From contig JALMLS010000500.1 in NCBI GenBank assembly GCA_038496445.1, forward strand, positions 1 to 64,000: 64,000 bases of DNA, read 5' to 3'. A program made the position numbers and the translations under genes. Below, piece by piece: positions 1 to 10,553 of the stretch. Source of the DNA: Trichosphaerium sp. ATCC 40318 (taxonomy: Eukaryota; Discosea; Flabellinia; Trichosidae). Numbering within the stretch: position 1 is the stretch's first letter; the number at the start of each line of letters is the position of its first letter. The notes beneath the pieces are model-generated. The model was given only the letters and a program-made list of their open reading frames with translations. It had not been told where the DNA came from and searched no databases.

Positions 1-466
1 TATGTTGTAGTGACTAAGAAACGGTTCCTTAGTGGTTTCTTATGTTATATGTAGTTTGCAGCTGTATGGTACTGAAGCTCGCTATTCAGAGCTACGTCAA
101 AAGCTTGTGAAACACATTTTGGCAAACAAAGTAAAATATGCTTGTAAGTTATTTTGAACTAATAATGTAAACTTACTATCCTTAGTTCAGTTCTCGGTTC
201 CTGAAGACATTTATATGCAGTCTGCTGAAACGTATGCAGAATATATGAAGATTGATGGAAATTGGGGAGAGCATCTTGCATTGGTTGGATTAGCTGATGT
301 AAGTCAATTGTATTTGATTTTGTAGTAACAAGTTGTGTAGCTTTTTAAGTTTAATATAACAATATTTTCTCTGAGTGGCCTGTATAGTTTTGGAGCAGGA
401 ACAGGAACTTGGCTTTTGTGTTATTACGGAAATAATCACTATGCATCTGTAAGAAAGATAAAGTAA
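1..466 (+). CDS. OTU-like cysteine protease, 3' part (possibly decayed)
   Basis: Two exons read as the middle of an OTU deubiquitinase domain. The first, from about position 63, begins LYGTEARYSELRQKLVKHIL; the second, about 189-298, contains GNWGEHLALVGLAD, the usual WGxHLEL segment. They are joined by an intron with donor GTAAGT near 140. A last stretch around 388-466 encodes CYYGNNHYASV, matching the catalytic-His strand of OTU proteins, and ends at TAA 464-466. The catalytic Asp-Gly-Asn-Cys exon would lie upstream of the window. The last stretch is one frame away from what the visible donor at 299 and acceptor at 387 would give, so either a small exon is missed or the gene carries a frameshift. 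The family removes ubiquitin or related modifiers. The gene sits next to a repeat block, which fits a decaying copy. Confidence 0.6.
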
Positions 467-755
467 TAATTGTATTTTAATTGTACAATATAAAATGTTT
501 TATTTGTATTTAATTACAACTGACACAATATAAGCCATGTTAACAAATTTGTAAATTCTATAACCTTAAACAATAAATTGAAATAAGTTAAAATTAGGTA
601 AGTATGAAACCAACATACAATTAAAAAACATTATAAAATTGATTAAGTCCAAATCTGCTTATTTTATAATTGTATCCTTAAATCAACATAAAGGTACTAA
701 TATATTTTTATAATCTAAATTTCTACTGTAACACAAGCCTTTACCCTAATTCTAT
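467..755. other. gene-free AT-rich stretch
   Basis: No open frame with coding character on either strand. The sequence is A/T homopolymer-rich and leads into telomere-like repeats. Confidence 0.6.
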
Positions 756-864
756 TTAGGGTTGTAAACCTAACCCTAGCCCTAGTCAATATTCATTAGG
801 GTTGTAAACCTAACCCTAGCCCTAGTCAATATTCATTAGGGTTGTAAACCTAACCCTAGCCCTA
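756..864. repeat. 40-bp telomere-derived minisatellite
   Basis: Units starting at 756, 796 and 836 each begin TTAGGGTTGTAAACCTAACC, continue with CCTAGCCCTAG and end with TCAATATTCA; the third copy is cut short. Each unit contains a forward TTAGGG and reverse CCCTAACCC/CCCTAGCCC motifs, so it is itself imperfectly palindromic. More scattered CCCTAA/TTAGGG motifs follow to about 960. Confidence 0.85.
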
Positions 865-915
865 AAGCAAATTTGCAATTACCAGCCATAACCCTAGCCC
901 TAAAAATGTAAAATA

Positions 916-1834
916 ACGATTAGGGTATACCCTAGAAGCCAATTAGAGGTTAGGGTTAGGGATCTATGCTGTTGCTAAACAGCATGTAGGCAACGTATGT
1001 TGCCGATACTTATACATATAGTATTATGTAACAGTGCAAAGCACTGTGTAGAAATATATTGCAAAGCGATATATTATAGGGTCACAACGACAACATTCTG
1101 TAGCGAAGCGGCAAAAAAGCGAAAAACTCATAGAATCCAACAATTTGTAGCGAAGCGGCACGCATGCGGGACCTAAAGTGGAATGCATTATGTAGCGAAG
1201 CAGTAGGCATGCAGAGATTATGGTGGAATGCATTCTGAAGCGAAGCGCCATATTACAAAACCTAATGCGAAAAAAAAATTAAAAGAATCTAAGATACTGT
1301 AGCGAAGCGGTGCGCATGTGACACCTAATATCGGATGCATTATTCAGCGAAGCGGCACATATGCGGTGCCTAAAGTGGAATGCATTCTGAAGCGAAGCGC
1401 TTCATGCGAAAAAAATGAAGAAATCCAAGATATTGTAGTGAAACAACAATATGATACCTAAAGTGGAATGCATTATTTAGCGAAGCGGTACATGCATAAA
1501 CCTCAAAGTGGAATGCATTTTGAAGCGAAGCGCTTTATGCAAAAAAATGAGAAAATCCAAAATATTGTATGAAACAAAAATTGTAACATTTAAAAGTGGA
1601 ATGCATTATTTAGCGAAGCGGTACATATACAAACCTCACAGTGGAATGCATTCTGAAGCGAAGCGCTTCATGTGGAAAAATGAGGAAATCCAAAATATTA
1701 TAATGAAACAAAACAAATTGCAACTATTAAAGTGGAATGCATTATTCAGCGAAGCGGTATGATAGTGGATAAGATTATGTAGCAAAGCTACATATTGAAA
1801 TATGTAATATAATAATACCAATAATAGTGTAACC
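916..1834 (+). repeat. left arm of a ~0.92-kb inverted repeat
   Basis: The stretch is the near-perfect reverse complement of 3129-4054, with only scattered single-base differences and short changes in the telomeric part. The outer end carries TTAGGG-like repeats and the hairpin-like GATCTATGCTGTTGCTAAAC. The arm is then filled with about a dozen short modules of two kinds, AGCGAAGCGG/GAAGCGAAGCGCTTC and GTGGAATGCATT, spaced roughly 20-60 bp apart. Small open frames here repeat each other and look non-coding. Confidence 0.9.
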
Positions 1835-3128
1835 TTAAAAATCCCTAAAACAAAGGAATTTAGTGGGATTTATATCCAAAATCCCGTTTTCATTTTACCA
1901 CTGCATACATTGACTTGTTGTATTATTAAAAAGCAAAAATAAACCCATCAAAAACACATATATGCCTGTACACGATAAAGCAATAGCTAGCATTGATACA
2001 CATAGAATATGTCCTCAAATGCTTTGCTATGGCGACCTATCGTGACATGCGTATACATGTGCGACGAGGTTCAACGAAAAACTTTCAAAGAAAAATTAGG
2101 GATTTAAAAAAACCCTTTAAAATCAAAAAAACCCCTTTCATTAGGCTTTATTTAATTAATAAAGCCTAATGGAAGGGGTTAAAAAAAAAAAGGAGGAAGT
2201 TGGTACCTTTTTTCTGCTTGGGTATTCTCCTAGCATTTATAGGCTTTTCAGAGCCCTTAGATGTAGGAGAGTCTTCTGTGTTGTTGCTCATCCTGTGTTT
2301 TGATAAAGTCAAACTAAGACAATATCACGTGACGGCGATTGAATCACACATGCATATGTATGTCAATACCAGAGAACACCTACGTTCTTTGAAATTGATT
2401 AATAATTATAAAAAAAAAAAAAGTGTACATACATTGTTATTTATCAAATAATAAATAAACATGCACTTTAGTTTTATTATGTCAATTTCATTGAATCTCT
2501 TCAAAGTTTTTATAATTCAAACATACACTTTAGTTTTATCAAGGCTATTTCACTGAATCTGCTTAAAGTCTTTGTAATTCAAACAAACACTTTAGTTTCA
2601 TGCACAATTTCAAACATGCAATTGACATTGTTGATGACAATTGTGTATGTGGACAATAGTAAGAAAATAATGAGAAAAATGCAAAATTATGACAAGAACT
2701 AATCTTTATGACCCTTGTAACATACGAAAATTCCTACATGCAATAGCATGTGGCAAAATTAGCTCGAAACGTTACTAACAAGCAAATGTAAGGTTTGAAA
2801 AAAAAAATAGTAGCAGACTCCTAAACCCTAACCCTACGTTTTTCCCTAGCCCTAACCCTAGCAATTGAACATCGATTTTAGGGTTTGGGTTAGTTTACAT
2901 TAGGGCTTTGCCCTAATTGTGATTAGGGTTAGGGTTGGGTTACACGAAATTCTGTTTTGATTTGACTTTTACACACATAAAACTCCTTTAAGGTTTTATA
3001 TTTATACTCTATGTTATTGTAACGTTATACTTGACATTATTTTACTTACATTTATACTTTTTAATATATTTGTACTTTTTTACTTTAATATTACACAACC
3101 ATTTATATTATATTATTGTATTTTTTAT
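1835..3128. repeat. spacer of the inverted repeat, with internal repeats
   Basis: This loop between the arms carries no recognisable gene. It contains a 62-bp tandem repeat (copies starting near 2464, 2526 and 2588 with CACTTTAGTTT), a short inverted pair around 2110-2180 (AAAACCCCTTTCATTAGGCTTTA and its complement), and a block of telomere-like repeats of mixed orientation at about 2822-2945. Long poly-A/T runs are frequent. Confidence 0.7.
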
Positions 3129-4054
3129 GGTTACACTATTATTGGTATTATTATATTACATATTTCAATATGTAGCTTTGCTACATAATCTTATCCACTA
3201 TCATACCGCTTCGCTGAATAATGCATTCCACTTTAATAGTTGCAATTTGTTTTGTTTCATTATAATATTTTGGATTTCCTCATTTTTCAACATGAAGCGC
3301 TTCGCTTCAGAATGCATTCCACTGTGAGGTTTGTATATGTACCGCTTCGCTAAATAATGCATTTCACTTTTAAATGTTACAATTTTTGTTTCATACAATA
3401 TTTTGGATTTTCTCATTTTTTTGCATAAAGCACTTCGCTTCAAAATGCATTCCACTTTGAGGTTTATGCATGTACCGCTTCGTTAAATAATGCATTCCAC
3501 TTTAGGTATCATATTGTTGTTTCACTACAATATCTTGGATTTCTTCATTTTTTTCGCATGAAGCGCTTCGCTTCAGAATGCATTCCACTTTAGGCACCGC
3601 ATATATGCCGCTTCGCTGAATAATGCATCCGATATTAGGTGTCACATGCGCACCGCTTCGCTACAGTATCTTAGATTCTTTTAATTTTTTTTTCGCATTA
3701 GGTTTTGTAATATGGCGCTTCGCTTCAGAATGCATTCCACCATAATCTCTGCATGCCTACTGCTTCGCTACATAATGCATTCCACTTTAGGTCCCGCATG
3801 CGTGCCGCTTCGCTACAAATTGTTGAATTCTATGAGTTTTTCGCTTTTTTGCTGCTTCGCTACAGAATGTTGTCGTTGTGACCCTATAATATATTGCTTT
3901 GCGATATATTTCTACACAGTGCTTCGCACTGTTACATAGTACTATATGTATAAGTATCGGCAACGTACGTTGCCTACATGCTGTTTAGCAACAGCATAGA
4001 TCCTAACCCCTAACCCTTAACCCTAATTGGCTTCTAGGGTATAACCCTAATCGT
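3129..4054 (-). repeat. right arm of the ~0.92-kb inverted repeat
   Basis: Reverse complement of 916-1834, with the same GCTTCGC-type and AATGCATTCCAC modules in reverse order and the same outer telomere-like end (CCTAACCCCTAACCCTTAACCC near 4003-4024). The orientation makes the whole 916-4054 block a large palindrome with a loop. Confidence 0.9.
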
Positions 4055-4422
4055 TTTTATCATTGACTAAGGTTTTAAGCTTTGAATAAAGAGTCCAAAG
4101 ATTAGGGTTAGGGTTAGGTTCGTAACCCTAAGTAAAATTAGGGTAGGGCTTAAGATCTGTGAGTGCTTTGCAAACCATAGCTACAATTAGGGTTAGGGTT
4201 ATAACCCTATGTTATATTAGGGTTAGGGTTATGTTAAATTCTACCATTTAGGGCTAGGGGTTAGGGTTGTAGCTGTATGTTTGAGTTTGGTTAATACTTG
4301 GAAAATAGTGTTTTATACAACTTGCAATTAACTTTTGCTTGGTTTTTTTATGAGATTGTTGTATTTTCAAGCTTATGCATTCATATTATACTTTGTATAT
4401 TCTTTTTATAGTTTACAATCAC
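4055..4422. repeat. interstitial telomere-like repeats
   Basis: Several clusters of TTAGGGTTAGGGTTA and variants (about 4101-4120, 4189-4232, 4247-4266) lie in AT-rich DNA. They follow the palindrome and precede the TTAA element. No gene is visible. Confidence 0.75.
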
Positions 4423-5070
4423 TTAAGGGCGTCATCTCAGATTAGTGTTTACTAAATTGTACATGCTTTGATTTACTTTAAACTTTTGCCACACTACAAA
4501 CACGTGTATACACAGCTCTGTGTAAAAAATTGGCTTCGAATATGAACTTCGAGCATTATGATGTGCTTTTTTTTAGCAGTTTTTTTTATCTCAATTGTAC
4601 ATCCTCAGATTTTCCTTAAACTTTATATTCAAAGTCTACACACATATTTAAGGTGTTTATGGCAATATGAGCTTCGAATATAAGGTTTAGGGATTGAATT
4701 TTTCTTATTTTGGAAAGTAAATCTTAATTTAGTATTTTTTCTTTTTTGCACAGGCTTGAATTTGCTTAATACGCTGGTATACGGTTAATGTATGTGTGCT
4801 AAGTGCAGTCATCAAAAATGAACTTCAAATACAGGTTTTGTCTTTAGTAATAATGTAAAATAGCCTAAAATGTGTTTATATGATAGTAAAACGCGTTTTA
4901 GACACTTTTCGGTTTTGGCACATCAGTTTAAGCAGTTTTTTTTTTCAATTTTTCAAAGGCGACCTGTGTTGCTCTAAATCGCTATGGAGGATGCCTTGTG
5001 TGTCTGGAATGTATTGTGTAAAAAGTAGCAAATTCTGTACGCTGGGTCTAATCTGAGAGGACGCCCTTAA
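4423..5070. mobile_element. non-autonomous DNA element with TTAA duplication and inverted termini
   Basis: TTAA (4423-4426) is followed by GGGCGTCATCTCAGATTAG (4427-4445). At the other end CTAATCTGAGAGGACGCCC (5048-5066) is its reverse complement with one mismatch, followed by TTAA (5067-5070). The 640-bp interior has no coding frame. TTAA duplications with short inverted termini starting at the duplication are typical of piggyBac-type elements; assigning that superfamily is inference, and this copy would need a transposase in trans. Confidence 0.8.
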
Positions 5071-5402
5071 TTTACAAATAAACTAATAATGTTAATTGGT
5101 ATTTATGTAATTAAATTATATTTGTAATTTTAACTAATATTGAACACATTTATTATATTAAGCATAAACCTTTATTGCATGAAATAACACTATCGCTTGT
5201 AAGAATATTGCATTAGGGTTAGGTTTTATTATGTATTTGTGTGCTTTTGGTACAATTTTTTGGAAAAAGCACACTATTGTAAGCATATAACATTCATAAT
5301 GCAGTACAAGAATTTGTAGTAACACGACCATTTTGTATATGTTTTATTTTTAATTGCATTTATGAATAACAATTGGATTATGTTATAAACATTGGTTTAG
5401 GT
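5071..5402. other. gene-free stretch
   Basis: AT-rich sequence between the TTAA element and the end of the NADH dehydrogenase gene, with one isolated telomere-like TTAGGGTTAGG near 5213. It holds the 3' flank of the minus-strand gene and nothing else I recognise. Confidence 0.5.
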
Positions 5403-8299
5403 TTACAAACGGGTTGCATCAGCACCAAACAATTTGGATGACACCCAATCAGACACATAAGTTAAACGCATTTGTACACCAACCATGTTGCTACAAGGCA
5501 TGTTAGTATAAGGGCACATACAATTACAACTACAATTAAATATACCTGTATAGAGTGCAACGCCATAACCACCAAGCGCCAGGACCATTAATAATTGCTG
5601 TTGACTTGGAGCCACGCTCAACAAAGCCGTCCTCTGCGCCTACATATTCGTAACCGCCAATGTGTTTGTAGCGGAAACCACTCCTGTAAGGATGGATGTT
5701 TAGTAAAAACAAAATTGAACGCAAAATGAAACCAAGAGTGTAGGTACCTTTCTTCACTAGGCAAATCAAATTCGTCCTTGTTGAAAGCTTGAGCCAAGAA
5801 TTTACCTTCTTGAGCAGCGACTGCAGCTGTAGTAGGCAAGCGCGTCAAGCGTCTATCAACTATCTTCAAAATTTCTTTCAATTCATCAATTTCTAATTGA
5901 CCATCCTACGGGGTTTTTGTTTAGTGTACCTACATTCTACAAAACACATTTAAAACATACCTTGTTGGCATCAGCCAACTCAAACAACTCATTTGCCTCC
6001 TTACCAATTTCAAGAAGAGCCGGGAATTGTCTTAAGGGCAGTAGTTAATAACAAGTCAATACCTTTTGTTGTTTTGAAGTGAAAAAATTAATTACCTTCC
6101 AAGTGTCTGTATAAGCTCACGGAATTCAGATGGCGAAACGACACCATCACCATTAACATCCAATTTTTGAAAGATTTTTTCCCACCGCTGAACAAGTGCT
6201 CCCTACGTTTAAATACCAGCATTAGCATATCATATTTTGAAAGCACCGAGTAACCATACTTGATCGATTGTAGCACAATCACCCATTGCATAGACATCCT
6301 TTGCACCTTTTACTACAAGGTCAGGGCCAACAACAAGCGCTTGCCCATTTGTTTGCACTATAGAGAACGTATTAACCAAAAAATACAGTAAGGGGTTTAC
6401 TCTACAGAAATATAAAAAAATACACGTACCATCTTTGCCTATCTTGTTAGCCAGTGTTTGAGCGAGTGGGTGCATCATGCGGCCTCTTGACCATACCGCC
6501 AAGGTGTAATTGACCTAAACAAGAACACTTAAATTTTGTCTCACAGGTAACCAAATAATTGATAGCTATCGTACTGGATCAGCAGCATCGTGATCGTCAT
6601 CCTTCTTAAATGTAATTTTGTTCGAATCGATATTATCAATAGATGATCTGATGACATTTATATCACGCTCACGTAGGAAGGCTGCTCTTGCCCCTGCATT
6701 TTCAAATTAACAAACAGCATTCGAAAGAAAAAGTAAATATGTACATCTGGTAATGTTGCTGTCGTAGATATTGTTTATGTGATCCTTGGATGAAACTAGC
6801 GTAACTTGTATATCATCGGCTACTTCTGGATAACTAGATACCAACTCTCGCTTACTGTAATCTAATTAAATAATAAGCAACATGGTTTTTTTTTTCCTTT
6901 TGTGATGTTGTTTGTTGCAAATAGCCAAAGATTTGTTGTACCATACAAAGCAGCAGCAAGTTCCATTGCGATTGGACTACCACCAATTACTACAAAATTT
7001 AATAGCTCCTTGCGCTTCTCTTCTGACACACCAGGCATACTGGCTCGCTCCAGACAATCAATCAACTTATTACGCACTGCAACACCATCTAAAGGAAGCT
7101 GTTACAAACTACGCACTGTGACATAAATGCAGGACGTACGTTGAATATCATGGTATGGGAAAGTGAACTTCTCGGCACCTTTAACACCTTTTTGACTAGA
7201 TCCAGCGCCAATAGCAACAATAAGCTTATCGTATTCAACTTCAACATTTTCGCTTGAGCACAATCCTTAAACCACGTAAACAGAAACACGGATTGAAACA
7301 AAAATAGCCAACAAAAAAAAAAAAAGATCGGCAAACAATATTCGAAAAAAACTTCTCGCTGTTACCACACCTTCACAACGAATCTTGTGGCCTTCTGTAT
7401 CAATTCCAATGCAAGATGCCTCCAAAAATGTGCAAGGTTTATTTTGCCTGTTGCTGAAGCGCCTAATAGGTTCTGTAATACTACAAGCAAATTAGTTTAT
7501 CATTACACAAACAACTAAGGTAAACACAGGAATGCTAACAGCCAGATAATAATAAAAATGAACGAAATGAAGTGACAAAACCGACTGAAGCGTACGTGTC
7601 TGCGTGAACCGCGCCAACAATAGTTTCAGACAACAGAGGACTCCAAAGGAAGTAGTTGCGAGGTGACACAATAGTCACATCGTATTTGTACGGGTTTAAC
7701 CTAACCCAAAATTAAGTTTCATAATGGCATGTAGTGTAAAATGGAACCAAAGTGTATTAAAAAACGCCAACAGATATTTTTCGGACAGTTTCGATAAAAA
7801 GGTAAAAAAACCGCTCATCACACTAAGATTGCGAAGTGCACAATGCGTACCACGTCAACATTGACAATGCAGCCCACCCCGAGCCAAGAATAACAATCCG
7901 TTGCTTTGTTTCAACTCCTTCAGCCTCCATTTGAGCGCGATAATCTATGCAAGCATTAACAAGGCACATGAGAGCGAGCAAAAAGCACAGCCAGCGAAAA
8001 AAACTGTCCGTTTAAAAAAAAAACAAACCGCACCATCCCACCATTCCGACGCGAAATATAGTCCCAAACCAGCGGCGGCAAGTACAGCGCATGTAACGTT
8101 CCTTCTGGTCGCTTGTTGGTGCCTCCTTTTTTTCAAATTGTCAATTTTTGAGTTTTGAGTGTATCGAAAGCCTTCATATTGCGTACTTGAAGTACTCGGT
8201 GTGAGAAACCGACGACTTAGTCCGTGTATACTTTTTGCGCTGTCGTGTGGTCCTAACTCCGAGTTGTCTAGTGGAGTATTGTAGAGCCTTGCTAAACAT
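5403..8299 (-). CDS. type II NADH:ubiquinone oxidoreductase with EF hands
   Basis: Single-subunit, non-proton-pumping NADH dehydrogenase of the mitochondrial inner membrane, passing electrons from NADH through FAD to quinone. The start ATG (8297-8299) opens an Arg/Ser-rich presequence (MFSKALQYSTRQLGVRTTR), then a hydrophobic segment (CAVLAAAGLGLYFAS) and the FAD motif QRIVILGSGWAAL. Next come VTIVSPRNYFLWSPLL, IVAIGAGS, the second nucleotide-binding motif FVVIGGSPIAMELAAALY, and VYAMGDCATIDQ. Two EF-hand loops follow, DVNGDGVVSPSEF and, split by an intron, DANKDGQLEIDEL, pointing to calcium control as in external NDE-type plant and fungal enzymes. The end (YVSDWVSSKLFGADATRL) matches the family's C-terminal membrane anchor. 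There are about 14 short introns. The gene is divergent from ATP synthase gamma. Confidence 0.93.
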
Positions 8300-8418
8300 C
8301 CTGTTTTGTCGTTTTCAACGCTACACGAAAAGAAAAAAAAAAAGAGCAGGCAAAAAAAAAAAAACTGAGCGCTCGGTCAAAATAAGTTTAACGCATAGCC
8401 ACAGCAAAAAAACCCAAC
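8300..8418. promoter_or_regulatory. shared divergent promoter region
   Basis: Only 119 bp separate the start codons of the minus-strand NADH dehydrogenase and the plus-strand ATP synthase gamma gene. The stretch is A-rich on the plus strand (runs around 8328-8366). No TATA element was identified; co-regulation of the two respiratory genes is an inference from the spacing. Confidence 0.45.
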
Positions 8419-10106
8419 ATGTTGAACCGCGCTGTTTTCGCACGCCCTGTTGTTCAAAAGTACGCACTCGAATCAGAGATTATTTAGCGTTTGGGCTTCA
8501 ATAATCCTCAATTATAACTTAGGAATGCTAATCAACCTCGCGTTGCCCAACGTGCTTACCCTGGAGGAAAGGGCGAACTCAAACAAGGTTAGATAAATAA
8601 TTTCAAAAAAACCAACCCCACAACTCACTCGCCTACCTAACTTGCGTATATTTTAGTTAGTTTGAGACGTGCTGGTTGTCGTATGGTAAAGAAAATCACA
8701 GGCACCATGAAATTGGTAGCTGCAGCGAAAGCTAGAACCCTGGAAAACGAAGCAAAGCATGCCACACCTTTCTTCACTGGTCTATTCAAGGTTGTTGAAG
8801 AAAATATCAAAGACGGTACGCTGCTATTATTTAGCGTCCAAAACAGTTCAAACGCCTTGCATTGTACTTTGTAGTTAATTGACTCGCTTTAGAGCTTGCA
8901 AAGAAGAGCGGTAAAGCTGAGGAAGTTAAACGCGTTCACTTGTACTTTGGTACTGATAAGGGTTTGTGTGGTCCTATCAACACACAGCTTACCAGAGCAC
9001 TTCTCAAGGAAAAAGGTTGGTGTAGTGGTTGACGTTGTTTTTTTTTTTCTCTTTTTTCTTTTTCTCTCTTTTAGAGTACAAATGGTCAGTTTTTACACCT
9101 CAATTCAAACAATTCATAAGCTAATTGTTGCTAGAAATCATTGAAGGTGACGAAATGATTTCTGTTGGTGAAAAGGGTTTTTCTGCAATGACCGCCAACC
9201 TCAAAGTGTTCAATCCACAATTAACCTTCCATCAAACTGGTACGCTAAATACAATTTTTTATCCCGTTATTTGATTTTTTGGAACGCATGTGTTGTACCG
9301 CTTTTATTTCTCCCATTCTACAAGGGCTCACATGGTGTTAGGAAGAAAGGATACTAGCTTCACTGAGTTGGGTGTCATGTCAGATGTAATAATGGAGACT
9401 ATGGTAAGTTAGACTAGCGGCAAAAAAAAAAACCAAAAAGGCTTACCGTTTTCTACTCTTAGGAATACGATGTATTGACAATCTGGTATAACAAGTTCAT
9501 TAACGCTGCATCTTACAAAGTTTCTGCAATTAATGTACCTTCCTTCAAGTACATGACACAAGGCAACATACGCGTGCGTAAAATTCGTTGTTTTTTTTTT
9601 TTTGACAGTGTTTTTACTTTGCGTTAATTGTTTTATAACTAATTTCGATGTAGTCCAAGTGCCTCAAAGATTTTGATCGTGATGACGGTGATGTCAACAA
9701 CAACGACTTGCGCGATTTGGTTGAATTTATGACAGCCACCGCCCTCAACCAAGCATACAAGTATGTTTTATGCATCTTTTGTTATAACCCAAATAATCTA
9801 AACCAACCCTCGAACCGTGAAATGCCCTGCTAACAGCTTTTTTCAGACAAACACTTGCTTCTGAGATGGCCTCTCGTCAAGCTGCTATGGAGAACGCCAC
9901 CAAGGTACTTTTTTTGTTTTTTGTTGTGTCTTGTTTTATTTGAACGTGTCTTAAACTTACACTCCTTCTCTTAGAATGCCGATGAGCTCATTAGAAAACT
10001 CAACCTTAAATTTAACCAAATTCGTCAGAATATTATTACAACTGAGTTGGTAGAAATTACTTCAGGCGCCAAGGTTATTAAAGCCAGGAAGGAAGACGCT
10101 GCTTAA
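8419..10106 (+). CDS. mitochondrial F1Fo ATP synthase subunit gamma
   Basis: Central rotor shaft of F1-ATPase. A short first exon gives a presequence ([14 protein letters not shown]); then come [13 protein letters not shown] and the N-terminal helix [39 protein letters not shown] matches the family's gamma signature. The C-terminal helix includes [19 protein letters not shown], close to the canonical A-M-D-N-A-T-x-N-A motif, and the protein ends [11 protein letters not shown] at TAA 10104-10106. There are about ten exons with GTACGC, GTAAGT, GTCAGT and GTGCGT donors. The length, around 300 residues, is normal. The exon around 9310-9410 is the least certain because its acceptor (GTGTTAG near 9341) was chosen to keep frame. 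Confidence 0.93.
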
Positions 10107-10553
10107 TTGCTTAATACTGGACTTTTACCTTGTATCTTCTTTGTATTCAACACATTGTTATTTTTTTGGTTGCATTACCACGCAACGTGTTTCATGTAGT
10201 GCCATGTGTGGTAAACGGTATTCAGTAAAAAAAAAACCAGCCTCTTAGCCTTAAAAACCCTTGCCTTTGTTTTGTTTTTACTGTTTTTTGTTTATTAGTA
10301 TCTACGTATATACAACACTGTACAACAAAGTATAACTACAGGCTTGTCTAAACGCATGCCACTCTTATTCAAAAACAGGCCATGTGATTCTGTCACTTTT
10401 TCTGCGGCCACTTTTTTTTTTGTTCACGTGTTTTCCTATCGTTTTTATTTTGTTGTTGTTTAGAAATCCTCCTTAACAAACCTCTCAGGGCGTTAGAAAA
10501 CGTCCAAAAAAGATTAAAAAAGGTTGAATACTTGGTATTAGGCTAATTGGTAC
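10107..10553. other. intergenic stretch
   Basis: Holds the 3' flank of ATP synthase gamma and the 5' flank of the Rab gene. Poly-A/T tracts are common; I see no gene or RNA. Confidence 0.5.

Noticed and set aside
1508-1762. Open frame with repeated MECILKRSALCKK-like and similar segments, mirrored at 3201-3455
   Set aside because: It is a by-product of the repeat modules in the inverted-repeat arms; the same module is read in each copy and there is no start, splice or domain support.
2200-2451. 83-codon hydrophobic frame in the palindrome spacer
   Set aside because: It lies in AT-rich spacer with poly-A runs; no family resemblance and no flanking exons.
9660-9760. EF-hand-like loop [13 protein letters not shown] in ATP synthase gamma
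   Set aside because: Spacing of acidic residues is off by one from an EF hand and the segment corresponds to the normal region before the C-terminal helix.
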